From contig NZ_JAJSOO010000001.1 of the NCBI RefSeq assembly GCF_029428875.1, positions 1,364,001 through 1,428,000 on the forward strand: DNA of 64,000 nt, in the 5' to 3' direction. The translations under genes were made by a program, and so were the position numbers. The notes below the pieces were generated by a model. It did not search any database. It was not told the origin of the DNA and was given only the letters and a program-made list of their open reading frames with translations. Each line of letters opens with the position of its first letter. Position 1 is the first letter of the stretch. The stretch is from Streptomyces sp. JH34. GTDB taxonomy: Bacteria > Actinomycetota > Actinomycetes > Streptomycetales > Streptomycetaceae. Positions 19,926-28,487 of the stretch are shown here, one piece after another.

Positions 19926-20885
19926 GTGACCCCTGCACCACCGGAACTGACCATCCGTCCGCTCACCGGAGCGGACGAGCTCGGTCTCTTCCGCCGCCTT
20001 TCCTACGTGCTCGACCACGAGCTCGCCGACGACCTCGCCTCGGGGCGCCGCCGCCCGGACTGGATGTGGGTGGCCCTGCGCGGCGACCACGTCGTCGGCC
20101 GGCTCTCCTGGTGGACGGGCCGGGAGGGCGGCAGTCCCCAGTTCCTGGACTTCTTCGACCTGGACGACACCCTGCCGGAGCCGGAGCGCGGCGCGATCGG
20201 GCTCGAGCTGCTGGAGAGGGCGACGGCCGCGGTCGTCCCGGCCGGGAACCCCCGGCCGGAGTACGGCCGGTTCATCCCCCCGGACTGGCGTGAGGATCCC
20301 GCCGCCCGCGATGTCGTCGAGGCCCGGATACGGGTGATGGAGGCGAGCGGCGCCCGGATGCTGGTCGAGCGGCTGCGTCTGGAGTGGCGGGCCGGCACAC
20401 CGGTGCCCGAGGACAGCGGCCGGCTGGTGTTCCGGCAGGTCTCCGATCGCGAGGACCTCCTCGCGCTGATGGCCCCGGTGATGGAGGGGACCCTGGACGC
20501 GCACGGACAGGCGGACCTGGCGTCAGGACTGAGCCCCCGTGAGGCGGCGGAGAAGCACTACGACGAGGATTTCGCCGGTCTGCGGACGCCGCGGGAGTGG
20601 TGGCGGATCGCCGAACTGCCGGACGGCGGACCGGTGGGCTTCGTCATCCCCGCGCGCAACAACTACCACCCGATGATCTCCTACATCGGGGTGCTTCCGG
20701 CGCACCGCGGGCACGGTCACATAGACGACATCCTCGCCGAGGGCACGCGGGTGCTCGCCGCCCAGGACGGCGTGGAGCGGATCAGGGCGGCGACGGACCT
20801 GGGCAACGTCCCCATGGCGAAGTCCTTCGCGCGCCTGGGCTACGTCAACTTCGAGCGGGCCTTCGACATGGTGTGGGAAGACTGA
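19926..20885 (+). CDS. GNAT family N-acetyltransferase
   Basis: A 319-residue protein with two GNAT-like halves. The C-terminal half holds the acetyl-CoA-binding signature ISYIGVLPAHRGHGHIDDILAEGTRVL (about 256-282), then ATDLGNVPMAKSFARLGYVNFER. The N-terminal half (LTIRPLTGADELGLFRRLSYVLDHEL) looks like a degenerate GNAT domain. The start is GTG 19926 with GAGGAG five nt upstream. The acceptor is unknown. It is followed by a paralogue of similar size and order, pointing to an old tandem duplication. Confidence 0.85.
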   Translation: MTPAPPELTIRPLTGADELGLFRRLSYVLDHELADDLASGRRRPDWMWVALRGDHVVGRLSWWTGREGGSPQFLDFFDLDDTLPEPERGAIGLELLERATAAVVPAGNPRPEYGRFIPPDWREDPAARDVVEARIRVMEASGARMLVERLRLEWRAGTPVPEDSGRLVFRQVSDREDLLALMAPVMEGTLDAHGQADLASGLSPREAAEKHYDEDFAGLRTPREWWRIAELPDGGPVGFVIPARNNYHPMISYIGVLPAHRGHGHIDDILAEGTRVLAAQDGVERIRAATDLGNVPMAKSFARLGYVNFERAFDMVWED

Positions 20886-21090
20886 GAAACCGGTGGACGT
20901 GAGGGGTCCGGGGGCCGTAGCGTCGGCGCCCGGACACCCGCCCGGCAGGGAAGGAGGCGAGACCCGTGCGCGACCCAGGCACCACCCGCGGCACCACGAT
21001 CACGCGCTCCCGTTCCGTCCGCAGGACGGTGTCGGACTCGGTCTGACCGGGAGCGCCACCTCTCTCACCGAGTCCCGGAGGACACGCCCC

Positions 21091-22002
21091 ATGACCGATG
21101 TGGTCATCCGTCCGCTCACCCCGAGCGACGCCCATCTCTTCCATTCGCTTCACGACCCCCGTCTCGTCGGCCGGTCGGCGTTCGGCCACCGCTGGGCCAC
21201 CACGGCCGACGGCGGTGACTACCGCCCCGAGTGGACCTGGGTCGCCCTGCGCGACGACGTCGTCGTGGCCCGGGCCGCCTGGTGGGGCGGGCCCGAGGAC
21301 ACCGAGCCCCTGCTGCTCAACTACTTCGACTTCGCCGAGGGCGAGGACGAGGCGGGCGCCGAACTGCTGCGCCGCGCCCCGTGGTCCGTCGAGTACGAGC
21401 TGATCGTGCCGGCCGGCTGGCGGGACACGCCTGCGGTACGGGCGGCCGCATCGGGGCGGATGGCGGCGGCCGAGGCGGCCGGGATGAGGCCGCTGGTCGA
21501 GCGCTACCGCTACGAGTGGACGCCCGCGGACGGCCTGCCCGAGCGCCCCGGCCGGCTGGTGTTCCGCGAGGAGCCCGACGACGCGGTGATCCTGGACGTG
21601 CTGCGCCGGGTCCACTCCGAGACGCTGGACGCCCACGCGCTGCGCACCATCGCGGGCCCGGGCGGTCTGGAGCAGGCCGCCCGCGAGGAGCTGGACTTCT
21701 TCAACTGGTGTCCCTCGCCCCGCTCCTGGTGGCAGCTCGCCCACACCCCGGACGGCGCGCTCGCGGGCATCCATGTGCCCGCCCGTAATCCGGGCGGACC
21801 GTGCGTCGGCTTCATCGGGGTCGTTCCCGAGGCGCGCGGGCACGGCTACGGCTACGACCTGCTCGTCGAGTGCACCCGCTTCCTCGCCGGCGAGGGCGCC
21901 ACCGCCGTCGCGGGCGCGACGGACCGGGGCAACGTGCCGATGGCCGCCGCGTTCGCCCGGGCGGGCCACCGCGTCATCCAGGAGCGCGTTCACCTGGTGT
22001 GA
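21091..22002 (+). CDS. GNAT family N-acetyltransferase (tandem paralogue)
   Basis: A 303-residue protein similar in plan to the preceding gene: VVIRPLTPSDAHLFHSL, WTWVALRDDVVVARAAWWGG, a Trp-rich middle, and the acetyl-CoA loop VGFIGVVPEARGHGYGYDLLVECTRF followed by ATDRGNVPMAAAFARAGHRV. The ATG at 21091 has GGAGG upstream. A 205-bp gap separates the paralogues, so each may have its own promoter. Its 3' end overlaps the 3' end of the convergent GH1 gene by 29 nt. Confidence 0.85.
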   Translation: MTDVVIRPLTPSDAHLFHSLHDPRLVGRSAFGHRWATTADGGDYRPEWTWVALRDDVVVARAAWWGGPEDTEPLLLNYFDFAEGEDEAGAELLRRAPWSVEYELIVPAGWRDTPAVRAAASGRMAAAEAAGMRPLVERYRYEWTPADGLPERPGRLVFREEPDDAVILDVLRRVHSETLDAHALRTIAGPGGLEQAAREELDFFNWCPSPRSWWQLAHTPDGALAGIHVPARNPGGPCVGFIGVVPEARGHGYGYDLLVECTRFLAGEGATAVAGATDRGNVPMAAAFARAGHRVIQERVHLV

Positions 22003-23359
22003 GGGGCGAACCCCCCGTGCGCTGTGCGCGGATCACGTCGCGGTACCAGGCGTAGGACTCCTTCGGGGTCCTTCGCAGGGTCTCGTAGTCGATGTGGACC
22101 AGGCCGAACCGCTTGCTCGCGCCCTCGGTCCATTCGACGTTGTCTGTCAGTGACCAGGTGAAGTAGCCGCGCACGTCGACGCCCGCGTCGATGGCCGTGC
22201 GCAGCGCCTCCAGGTGTCCTTCCAGGAAGGCGATGCGGCGTCCGTCGGCGACGGGCTCGTCGACGGCGCAGCCGTTCTCCGTGATGTAGACCGGCGGCAG
22301 CCGGTCGCCGAAGCGGTCCCGCAGCTGACCGAGTGTCTCGGCGAGGCCCTGGGGCACTACGGGCCAGCCGAAGTCGGTGGTGTCGTACCCCTCGATCTCC
22401 CTGATACCGAAGGGGAGGCCGGCGGGCATCGAGTAGCCCGAGAAGGAGTCCAGCGCTTCGGGCCTGGGGGCGCCGACGAGGGTCGGGTTGTAGTAGTTGA
22501 CGCCGTACCAGTCGAGGGGGGCCGAGATGATCTTGAGGTCGTCCTCGACGGGGCCGGGCATCAGGGCCGCGAAGCCCTCGTCCGGGTACCTTCCGGTGAG
22601 GACCGGATCGGCGAACAGCCAGTTGGTGAGGGTGTCGTAGAGCTCCGCGCCCAGGCGGTCCTCGTCGGTGTCCCCCGCCGTCCAGACGGGCGAGTGGGAG
22701 AGCGCGATGCCGATGTTGCCCGCGCCCGCGGCGCGCAGCGCCCGCACGGCCAGGCCGTGGGCGAGCAGCTGGTGGTGGGCGGCCGGCAGTGCGTCGAAGA
22801 GCAGTGTGCGGCCGGGGGCGTGCTCGCCGAGGGCGTAGCCGAGCATCGTCACCTCGGCGGGTTCGTTGATGGTGATCCACATGGGGACCCGGTCGGCGAG
22901 GCGTTCGGCGACCATGCCCGCGTACTCGGCGAAGCGGTAGGCGGTGTCCCGGTTGAGCCAGCCGCCGGCCTCGTCCAGCGGGAGCGGCGTGTCCCAGTGG
23001 TAGAGGGTCGGGGCGGGGGTGATGCCGTGGGCGCAGAGCTCGTCGACGAGCCGGTCGTAGAAATCCAGTCCGGCGGGGTTGAGCGAGCCGCTGCCGCCGG
23101 GCACGACCCGGGGCCAGCTGATGGAGAAACGGAACGCGTCCGCGCCGAGTCCGGCGAGCAGGGCGACGTCCTCGCGGTAGTGCTCGTGGAAGCCGGTGCC
23201 CCGGGTGGTGTCGGTGCCGTCCTTGATCCGGCCGGGCTGGGCGGCGAAGGCGTCCCAGCCGGAGGGCCCTTTGCCGTCGGCGTCGAAGGCCCCTTCCGTC
23301 TGGAAGGCGGAGGCGGATGCGCCCCACAGGAAGCCGGGTGGGAAGGTCGGCACGGTCAT
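21974..23359 (-). CDS. GH1 beta-glucosidase
   Basis: A 461-residue cytoplasmic glycoside hydrolase family 1 enzyme, with no signal peptide. It hydrolyses beta-linked disaccharides or aryl glucosides. The N-terminal FPPGFLWGASASAFQTEGA carries the GH1 signature. The acid/base Glu is in ITINEPAEV and the nucleophile Glu in VYITENGCA; FTWSLTDNVEWTEGASKRFGLVHID is the conserved C-terminal aglycone region. The ATG at 23359 is preceded by GGAGG five nt upstream. No CebR-type operator was recognised. Transcribed divergently from treZ across 203 bp. Confidence 0.92.
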   Translation of the reverse strand: MTVPTFPPGFLWGASASAFQTEGAFDADGKGPSGWDAFAAQPGRIKDGTDTTRGTGFHEHYREDVALLAGLGADAFRFSISWPRVVPGGSGSLNPAGLDFYDRLVDELCAHGITPAPTLYHWDTPLPLDEAGGWLNRDTAYRFAEYAGMVAERLADRVPMWITINEPAEVTMLGYALGEHAPGRTLLFDALPAAHHQLLAHGLAVRALRAAGAGNIGIALSHSPVWTAGDTDEDRLGAELYDTLTNWLFADPVLTGRYPDEGFAALMPGPVEDDLKIISAPLDWYGVNYYNPTLVGAPRPEALDSFSGYSMPAGLPFGIREIEGYDTTDFGWPVVPQGLAETLGQLRDRFGDRLPPVYITENGCAVDEPVADGRRIAFLEGHLEALRTAIDAGVDVRGYFTWSLTDNVEWTEGASKRFGLVHIDYETLRRTPKESYAWYRDVIRAQRTGGSPLTPGERAPG

Positions 23360-23562
23360 CTCGGCCTCCAGCAGCCGTAAGGGGGACCTCGTGGTACTGC
23401 CCGGGCTCGCCGCGAATGAGCAGAACCCGGTAGGGCAATGATCAGGACCAGACCCTAATCGCCAGTTGCGGGCTCGCTCCAGTGTCCCGGGGCCGTGCGT
23501 GCGAATTCCGCCGATCATGGGGCCTCCGGCGAGGCATCAGGTTCATGGACGAGGAGTGCTGA

Positions 23563-25323
23563 ATGCAGTTCGAGGTGTGGGCCCCCGAGGCCGGGTCGGC
23601 CGCGCTGTGCACGGCGGAGGGACGCCGGCCGATGGAGCGCGACCCGCAGCGCGCGGGCTGGTGGACGGCGGAGGCCGAGGCCGCCGACGGCGACCGCTAC
23701 GGCTTCTCGCTCGACGACGGCCCCGTGCTGCCCGATCCGCGCTCCCGGCGCCAGCCGGAGGGGCCGGACGGCGAGAGCGCGGTCGTCGACCAGGACGCGT
23801 ACGCCTGGCGGAACACCTGGGCGGGGCGTGGGCTGCCCGGCGCGGTCCTGTACGAACTGCACGTCGGTACCTTCACGGACGCGGGCACCTTCGACGCCGC
23901 GGCCGAGCGGCTCGGCCATCTGGTGGACCTCGGCATCACGCATGTGTCCGTGATGCCCGTCTGCCCGTTCCCGGGAACCCACGGGTGGGGGTACGAAGGG
24001 GTGTCGCTCTGGGCGGTGCACGAGCCGTACGGCGGTCCGGACGGATTGAAGCGCTTTGTCGACACGGCGCACGGGCTGGGTCTCGCCGTCGTCCTGGACG
24101 TGGTCCACAACCATCTGGGGCCCTCGGGCAACCACCTTCCGGCCTTCGGCCCGTACTTCACGGACACGCACCACACCCCCTGGGGCTCGGCCGTCAACCT
24201 CGACGCCCCGGGCTCGGACGAGGTCCGCGCCTATCTGCTCGGCAGCGCACTCGCCTGGTTGCGGGACTACCGCCTGGACGGACTGCGTCTGGACGCCGTC
24301 CACGCACTGGCCGACGGAAGGGCGCTCACCTTCCTGGAGGAGCTCGCCACCTCCGTCGACGCGCTCGCCTCGGAGCTCGGGCGGCCGCTCGCGCTGATCG
24401 CGGAGTCCGACCTCTGCGACCCCCGCACGACCACTCCGCGCACCGAGGGCGGGATCGGGCTGCACGCCCAGTGGAACGACGACTTCCACCACGCCCTGCA
24501 CACCGCGCTCACCGGCGAGTCCCAGGGCTACTACGCCGACTTCGCGACCGCCCCGCTGGCAGCGCTCGCGAAGACCGTGACCAAGGCCTTCTTCCACAAC
24601 GGGACGTACTCCAGCTTCCGGGGCCGTGCGCACGGCCGCCCGGTCGACGCCACCCGGACCCCCGCCCACCGTTTCGTCGGCTACGCGCAGACCCACGACC
24701 AGATCGGCAACCGCGCCCTCGGCGACCGGCTCGCCGCCGGGCTCTCCCCGGGTCTCCAGGCGTGCGCGGCGGCGCTGGTGCTCACCGGGCCGTTCGTCCC
24801 GATGCTGTTCATGGGCGAGGAATGGGGAGCCCGCACCCCCTGGCAGTTCTTCACCGACCACACCGACGAGGAACTCGCCCGCGCCGTACGCGACGGCAGG
24901 AGACGGGAGTTCGCGGCGCACGGCTGGGCCGAGGAGGACATCCCGGACCCGCAGGACCCGGCCACCCGGGCCCGCTCCTGTCTCGACTGGAGCGAGCCGG
25001 AGCGGGAGCCGCACGCGCGGCTGTACGCCTGGTACCGCGAGCTGATCGCCCTGCGCCGCGCCCTGCCCGACCTCTCCGACCCTGACCTGGCGTCCGTGCG
25101 GACGGCGTACGACGAGACGGCGCGCTGGATCGTCTGCCGCAGGGGCGATCTGCGGATCGCCGTCAACCTCTCCGGGGAGCCCGCCGCCATCCCGCTGGGC
25201 GCCGGCCGGCACCGGGCCGGCGGGGGCAGGGTGCTGGCCGCCTGGGAGCCGGCCGTGGCCCCCGGCACCGACGGCGTGCTGCACCTGCCGGCGGAGTCGT
25301 GCGTGGTGCTGGCCGACGACTGA
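23563..25323 (+). CDS. treZ: Malto-oligosyltrehalose trehalohydrolase TreZ
   Basis: A 586-residue GH13 subfamily 10 enzyme that releases free trehalose from the maltooligosyl-trehalose made by TreY. It starts with a beta-sandwich (FEVWAPEAGSAALCTAEG). The barrel has LYELHVGTFTDAGTFDAA, DVVHNHLGPSGN, GLRLDAVHAL (nucleophile Asp), LIAESDLCD (Glu) and YAQTHDQIGNRALGDR (third Asp). The ATG at 23563 follows GAGGAG six nt upstream. With glgX and treY it makes a complete glycogen-to-trehalose route; treS, pep2 and glgB are not in this window. Confidence 0.95.
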   Translation: MQFEVWAPEAGSAALCTAEGRRPMERDPQRAGWWTAEAEAADGDRYGFSLDDGPVLPDPRSRRQPEGPDGESAVVDQDAYAWRNTWAGRGLPGAVLYELHVGTFTDAGTFDAAAERLGHLVDLGITHVSVMPVCPFPGTHGWGYEGVSLWAVHEPYGGPDGLKRFVDTAHGLGLAVVLDVVHNHLGPSGNHLPAFGPYFTDTHHTPWGSAVNLDAPGSDEVRAYLLGSALAWLRDYRLDGLRLDAVHALADGRALTFLEELATSVDALASELGRPLALIAESDLCDPRTTTPRTEGGIGLHAQWNDDFHHALHTALTGESQGYYADFATAPLAALAKTVTKAFFHNGTYSSFRGRAHGRPVDATRTPAHRFVGYAQTHDQIGNRALGDRLAAGLSPGLQACAAALVLTGPFVPMLFMGEEWGARTPWQFFTDHTDEELARAVRDGRRREFAAHGWAEEDIPDPQDPATRARSCLDWSEPEREPHARLYAWYRELIALRRALPDLSDPDLASVRTAYDETARWIVCRRGDLRIAVNLSGEPAAIPLGAGRHRAGGGRVLAAWEPAVAPGTDGVLHLPAESCVVLADD

Positions 25324-25349
25324 GACCGGGCCCGGTGAGGGGCGGTCTC
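25322..25349. terminator. Bidirectional hairpin between treZ and a convergent gene
   Basis: GAGACCG / CGGTCTC outer stem, with a perfect 12-bp palindrome ACCGGGCCCGGT (25325-25336) inside the left part. It overlaps both stop regions, so it may end both transcripts. Confidence 0.5.
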
Positions 25350-26016
25350 AGTTCCTCCCCCTGTCCCACGCCAACAGCCGGCCGTCGAAGGAACGGACCA
25401 GCGCCAGCAGCCCGGCCCCTGCCCGCGGATCCAGGAGCGGTTCGTGGAGATACAGCATCTTTCCGTGCGCCTTGTACTGCAGGGGCACCCGGCCGCCCTC
25501 GCGCCAGATGATGCGGCCGGGCCCCCGGAGGGGCTCACCGTCGCCGTTGAGCAGGGACGCCAGGTAGAAGAGCGGCACCAGGGGCGAGAACAGCCACCAC
25601 ACGCACCACCAGATGATCCGGCCCTTGTATCCGACCACGTCGGGTGCGCCGGGCCCGCTCACCGTCCACCGGGTGCGCAGCCCCTTCGTGAACGCCTTCT
25701 CACGCCGGACGGTACAGAGGAGCTCGCCGTGCGCGCCGAGCACCTGGTAGACCGAGACGCCCTTCTCGCAGAAGGCGGTGACCACGGTGGCGACGCGCGC
25801 CCCGCGGTACTCGTCCGCCCACAGCACGAAGGAGCGCACGCCGCTGCCCCGGGCCGCGAGATAGGCGGGTACGCCGCCCGACGGCAGTTCCCGTTCCACG
25901 TGACCCACCGTCCGGGACGGCCCCGGTTTGGCGAAGAAGTTGATCGTGCGGGCGACCGTCTCCGAGCCGGCGCCGCCCGGTCGGAGCTGGTGACGCATCG
26001 TCAGTGATCCGAACAT
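25348..26016 (-). CDS. Hypothetical protein with one hydrophobic segment
   Basis: A 222-residue protein I do not recognise. After a Gly/Arg-rich start there is a strand-rich body (VRSFVLWADEYRGARVATVV; VSVYQVLGAHGELLCTVRRE), then a strongly hydrophobic Trp-rich stretch (IIWWCVWWLFSPLVPLFYLASLL, about 143-165) that could be a membrane anchor or hairpin, and a basic tail. The pattern of repeated strands is vaguely like LURP-one/scramblase-fold proteins, but that is only an impression. The start is well supported (ATG 26016, AGGGGGA upstream). Convergent with treZ. Confidence 0.65.
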   Translation of the reverse strand: MFGSLTMRHQLRPGGAGSETVARTINFFAKPGPSRTVGHVERELPSGGVPAYLAARGSGVRSFVLWADEYRGARVATVVTAFCEKGVSVYQVLGAHGELLCTVRREKAFTKGLRTRWTVSGPGAPDVVGYKGRIIWWCVWWLFSPLVPLFYLASLLNGDGEPLRGPGRIIWREGGRVPLQYKAHGKMLYLHEPLLDPRAGAGLLALVRSFDGRLLAWDRGRN

Positions 26017-26136
26017 CAGGCATCCCCCTGTGACACCCTCCTCGCCGGTACGAGGAGCGTTCGAATCCTAAGGGCTGTGGCGGATGGGGGCGCACCGGTC
26101 CCGCGGGCCGGCAGCTCCGCCTCCGGCAGTGGTCCG

Positions 26137-27267
26137 CTACTCGACGACCGCCAGTTCGCGGGCGGTGGTGTTCAGCCGCCTGCCGCCGGTCCGCGTGACC
26201 GTGACGATGTCCTCGATGCGGACGCCGAAGCGGCCGGGGAGGTAGATGCCCGGCTCGACGGAGAAGCACATCCCGGGGACCAGCGGCTGCTCCTCACCCT
26301 CGATCATGTACGGCGGCTCGTGGGTGGTGACGCCGATGCCGTGGCCGGTGCGGTGGATGAACCGTTCGCCGTAGCCGAATTCGGTGATGACGGCGCGTGC
26401 GGCCCGGTCGACGTCCTGGCAGGCCGCTCCGGGCCGCACGGCGCCGCAGCCGGCCTCCTGGGCCTCCCGTACGACGTCGTGGACCCGCTGCTCCTCCGCG
26501 GTGGGTTCGCCGACGTGGACCGTGCGGGAGGTGTCGGAGCCGTAACCGTGCTTCAGCCCGCCGAAGTCCAGGACCACCATGTCGCCCTGCTCGATGGTGC
26601 GGTCGCTCGCCTCGTGGTGCGGGTTTGCGCCGTTGGGTCCTGACCCCACCACCGTGAAGTCGACCTGGGAGTGCCCGTGTCCGATGAGGAGTGCGGCCAG
26701 GTCGGCGGCCACGTCGCTCTCCCTGCGGCCGGAGAAGCGGACCTTCAGGATCTGCTCGTACGTCGCGTCGGCCGCGGCCCCCGCTGCTGCGAGCCTCTCC
26801 AGCTCGGCCGCGTCCTTGACCGCGCGGAGCATCGGCAGGGTGTCGGTCAGCGAGGCGTAGGAGGTGTCGGGGAGCAGCTTGTGCAGGGCCAGCAGATGCA
26901 GGGCCCAGGCGTTGTCGCTGATCCCGAACCGGCCCTTGGCGTCGAGCAGTCCGGCGGTCAGGGTGTACGGGTTCGCGGCGTCGGTCCAGTCCCGCAGGGT
27001 CAGGGCGGGGGAACCGGCAGCCCGTTCCGCGTCCGCCGCCTCCAGGGCCGGGACGACGAGGACGGGGTCGTGGCCCGCCCTGAGGACGAGCAGGGTGAGG
27101 CGCTCCGTGTCCGCGGTCGGCCGGTATCCGGTGAGGTGGACCATGTCGGGCCCCGGTGCCACGAGGACGCCGGCCAGTCCCGCGGCGTCGGCCGACTCGG
27201 CGGCGCGGGTCATCCTGGCCCGGTAGTCGTCGGCTGTGAAGGGGGCGGGCTGGTCGGTGCTGGGCAT
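26137..27267 (-). CDS. Xaa-Pro aminopeptidase family metallopeptidase (M24B)
   Basis: A 376-residue cytoplasmic peptidase. An N-terminal creatinase-like domain (residues about 10-150) is followed by the pita-bread catalytic domain. All five metal ligands appear in order: VVLDFGG, GSDTSRT, HRTGHGIG, SVEPGIYL and VRIEDIV. The enzyme should remove an N-terminal residue preceding proline, or hydrolyse Xaa-Pro dipeptides. I chose the ATG at 27267, which has AGGAGG at good spacing; an upstream in-frame codon would only add a basic stretch. The next gene upstream starts about 90 nt away and is transcribed in the same direction. Confidence 0.9.
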   Translation of the reverse strand: MPSTDQPAPFTADDYRARMTRAAESADAAGLAGVLVAPGPDMVHLTGYRPTADTERLTLLVLRAGHDPVLVVPALEAADAERAAGSPALTLRDWTDAANPYTLTAGLLDAKGRFGISDNAWALHLLALHKLLPDTSYASLTDTLPMLRAVKDAAELERLAAAGAAADATYEQILKVRFSGRRESDVAADLAALLIGHGHSQVDFTVVGSGPNGANPHHEASDRTIEQGDMVVLDFGGLKHGYGSDTSRTVHVGEPTAEEQRVHDVVREAQEAGCGAVRPGAACQDVDRAARAVITEFGYGERFIHRTGHGIGVTTHEPPYMIEGEEQPLVPGMCFSVEPGIYLPGRFGVRIEDIVTVTRTGGRRLNTTARELAVVE

Positions 27268-27359
27268 GGGGTACCTCCTGGCGGGGCGACGCGGCACACA
27301 GCATCCTGCCCGCCCGCCGGTGCGGGCGCGAGCGGGATTCCACGCGTGCCGCGCCCGGT

Positions 27360-27986
27360 TCAGCGAAGCCGTACGACGAGGTCGGCGCGGTCGCGGTGCC
27401 GCTCGACGAGCCGGGCGTTGCGCTCGTCGGAACCTGCCACCCAGTGCTCGGCGTGCGGGCGTGACCTGCCGAAGGCCACATGCCGGTCCACCAGCCCGCG
27501 CACCCGCAGTGCGGGATCGGCGTCCAGGAACCAGACCTCGTCCAGCAGTCCGCGTACGGGCGCCCAGGGGCCCTCGTCCAGGAGCAGGTAGTTGCCCTCG
27601 GTCACGACGAGGGGGATGTCAGCGGGGACGCGCACGGATCCGGCGACCGGCTCCTCCAGCGCGCGGTCGAAGGCGGGCGCATACACCGGGTCCTGGCCTT
27701 GGGGGTGGCGCAGCCGGCGCAGCAGGGCCGCGTACCCGGCGGCGTCGAAGGTGTCGGGGGCGCCCTTGCGTCCGGCTCTGCCGAGGCGTTCCAGTTCGGC
27801 GCCCGCCAGATGGAAGCCGTCCATGGGGACCAGAACCGCGTTCCCTTCGAGCCGTTCGACGATGCGGGCGGCCAGCGTGGACTTCCCGGCGCCGGGCGCC
27901 CCCGCGATGCCGAGGATGCGGCGTCCGCCGCCGGTGGCGAGTCGGCGGGCGCGTTCCGTCAGCGCGTCGAGGTCGCTCGTGTCCAT
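27360..27986 (-). CDS. Uridine-kinase-like P-loop nucleoside/sugar kinase
   Basis: A 208-residue P-loop kinase of the uridine kinase/phosphoribulokinase superfamily. The Walker A motif is GIAGAPGAGKSTLA (about 26-39), then VPMDGFHLAGAELERLGRAGRKGAPDTFDAAGY, typical of this group, and VVTEGNYLLLDEGPW as the Walker B region; FGRSRPHAEHWV is a probable lid. Related proteins are annotated as nucleoside or fructose kinases; the substrate is unknown. I prefer ATG 27986 because the upstream ATG (27995) lies inside a GACAAT -10 element, so the transcript would begin at or near 27986. Confidence 0.8.
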   Translation of the reverse strand: MDTSDLDALTERARRLATGGGRRILGIAGAPGAGKSTLAARIVERLEGNAVLVPMDGFHLAGAELERLGRAGRKGAPDTFDAAGYAALLRRLRHPQGQDPVYAPAFDRALEEPVAGSVRVPADIPLVVTEGNYLLLDEGPWAPVRGLLDEVWFLDADPALRVRGLVDRHVAFGRSRPHAEHWVAGSDERNARLVERHRDRADLVVRLR

Positions 27987-27993
27987 GGCGGGC

Positions 27994-27999
27994 ATTGTC
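27994..27999 (-). promoter_or_regulatory. -10 element of the P-loop kinase gene
   Basis: GACAAT on the minus strand, 7 nt before ATG 27986. It overlaps an alternative ATG at 27995 and therefore argues against that start. Confidence 0.5.
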
Positions 28000-28085
28000 C
28001 CCTGGGCGGGACGACACGCGTTAGTGTTACGTATAACTCACACATGGACCGTGCTGCTCCCGCACTGCTGAGGACGAGGATCCCC

Positions 28086-28472
28086 ATGTCCCACATCGCC
28101 CTGGTCACGCTGGTCGTCCGCGACTACGACGAGGCTCTCTCCTTCTACACCGACGCCCTCGGGTTCGAGCTGGTGGAGGACACCGACCGGGGCGACGGCT
28201 CCCGCTGGGTGGTGGTCCGTCCCCGGGGCACGTCCGGTACCGGTCTGCTCCTGGCACGCGCCAAGGACGAGGCGCAGCTCGGTAGCGTCGGGGCGCAGAC
28301 CGGCGGCCGGGTCGGATTCTTCCTGCACACGGAGGACTTCGCGGGTGACCACGAGCGGATGCGGGCGGCCGGGGTCCGCTTCCTGGAGGAACCGCGGCAC
28401 GAGACGTACGGCTCGGTCGCCGTCTTCGAGGACCTGTACGGCAACCGGTGGGACCTGCTGCAGCCGGCGTGA
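28086..28472 (+). CDS. VOC family (glyoxalase-like) protein
   Basis: A 128-residue vicinal-oxygen-chelate protein with two beta-alpha-beta-beta-beta modules: IALVTLVVRDYDEALSFYTDALGFELVEDT at the N-terminus and GRVGFFLHTEDFAGDHERM then YGSVAVFEDLYGNRWDLLQP at the C-terminus. The final Glu/Asp-rich GNRWDLL motif is typical of glyoxalase/bleomycin-resistance-like members. Function could be detoxification or ring cleavage and cannot be fixed. The start has AGGA upstream. A near-symmetric GTTACGTATAAC (28026-28037) 48 nt upstream includes a TATAAC -10-like element. Confidence 0.8.
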   Translation: MSHIALVTLVVRDYDEALSFYTDALGFELVEDTDRGDGSRWVVVRPRGTSGTGLLLARAKDEAQLGSVGAQTGGRVGFFLHTEDFAGDHERMRAAGVRFLEEPRHETYGSVAVFEDLYGNRWDLLQPA

Positions 28473-28487
28473 CCTCGTACCCCGACG

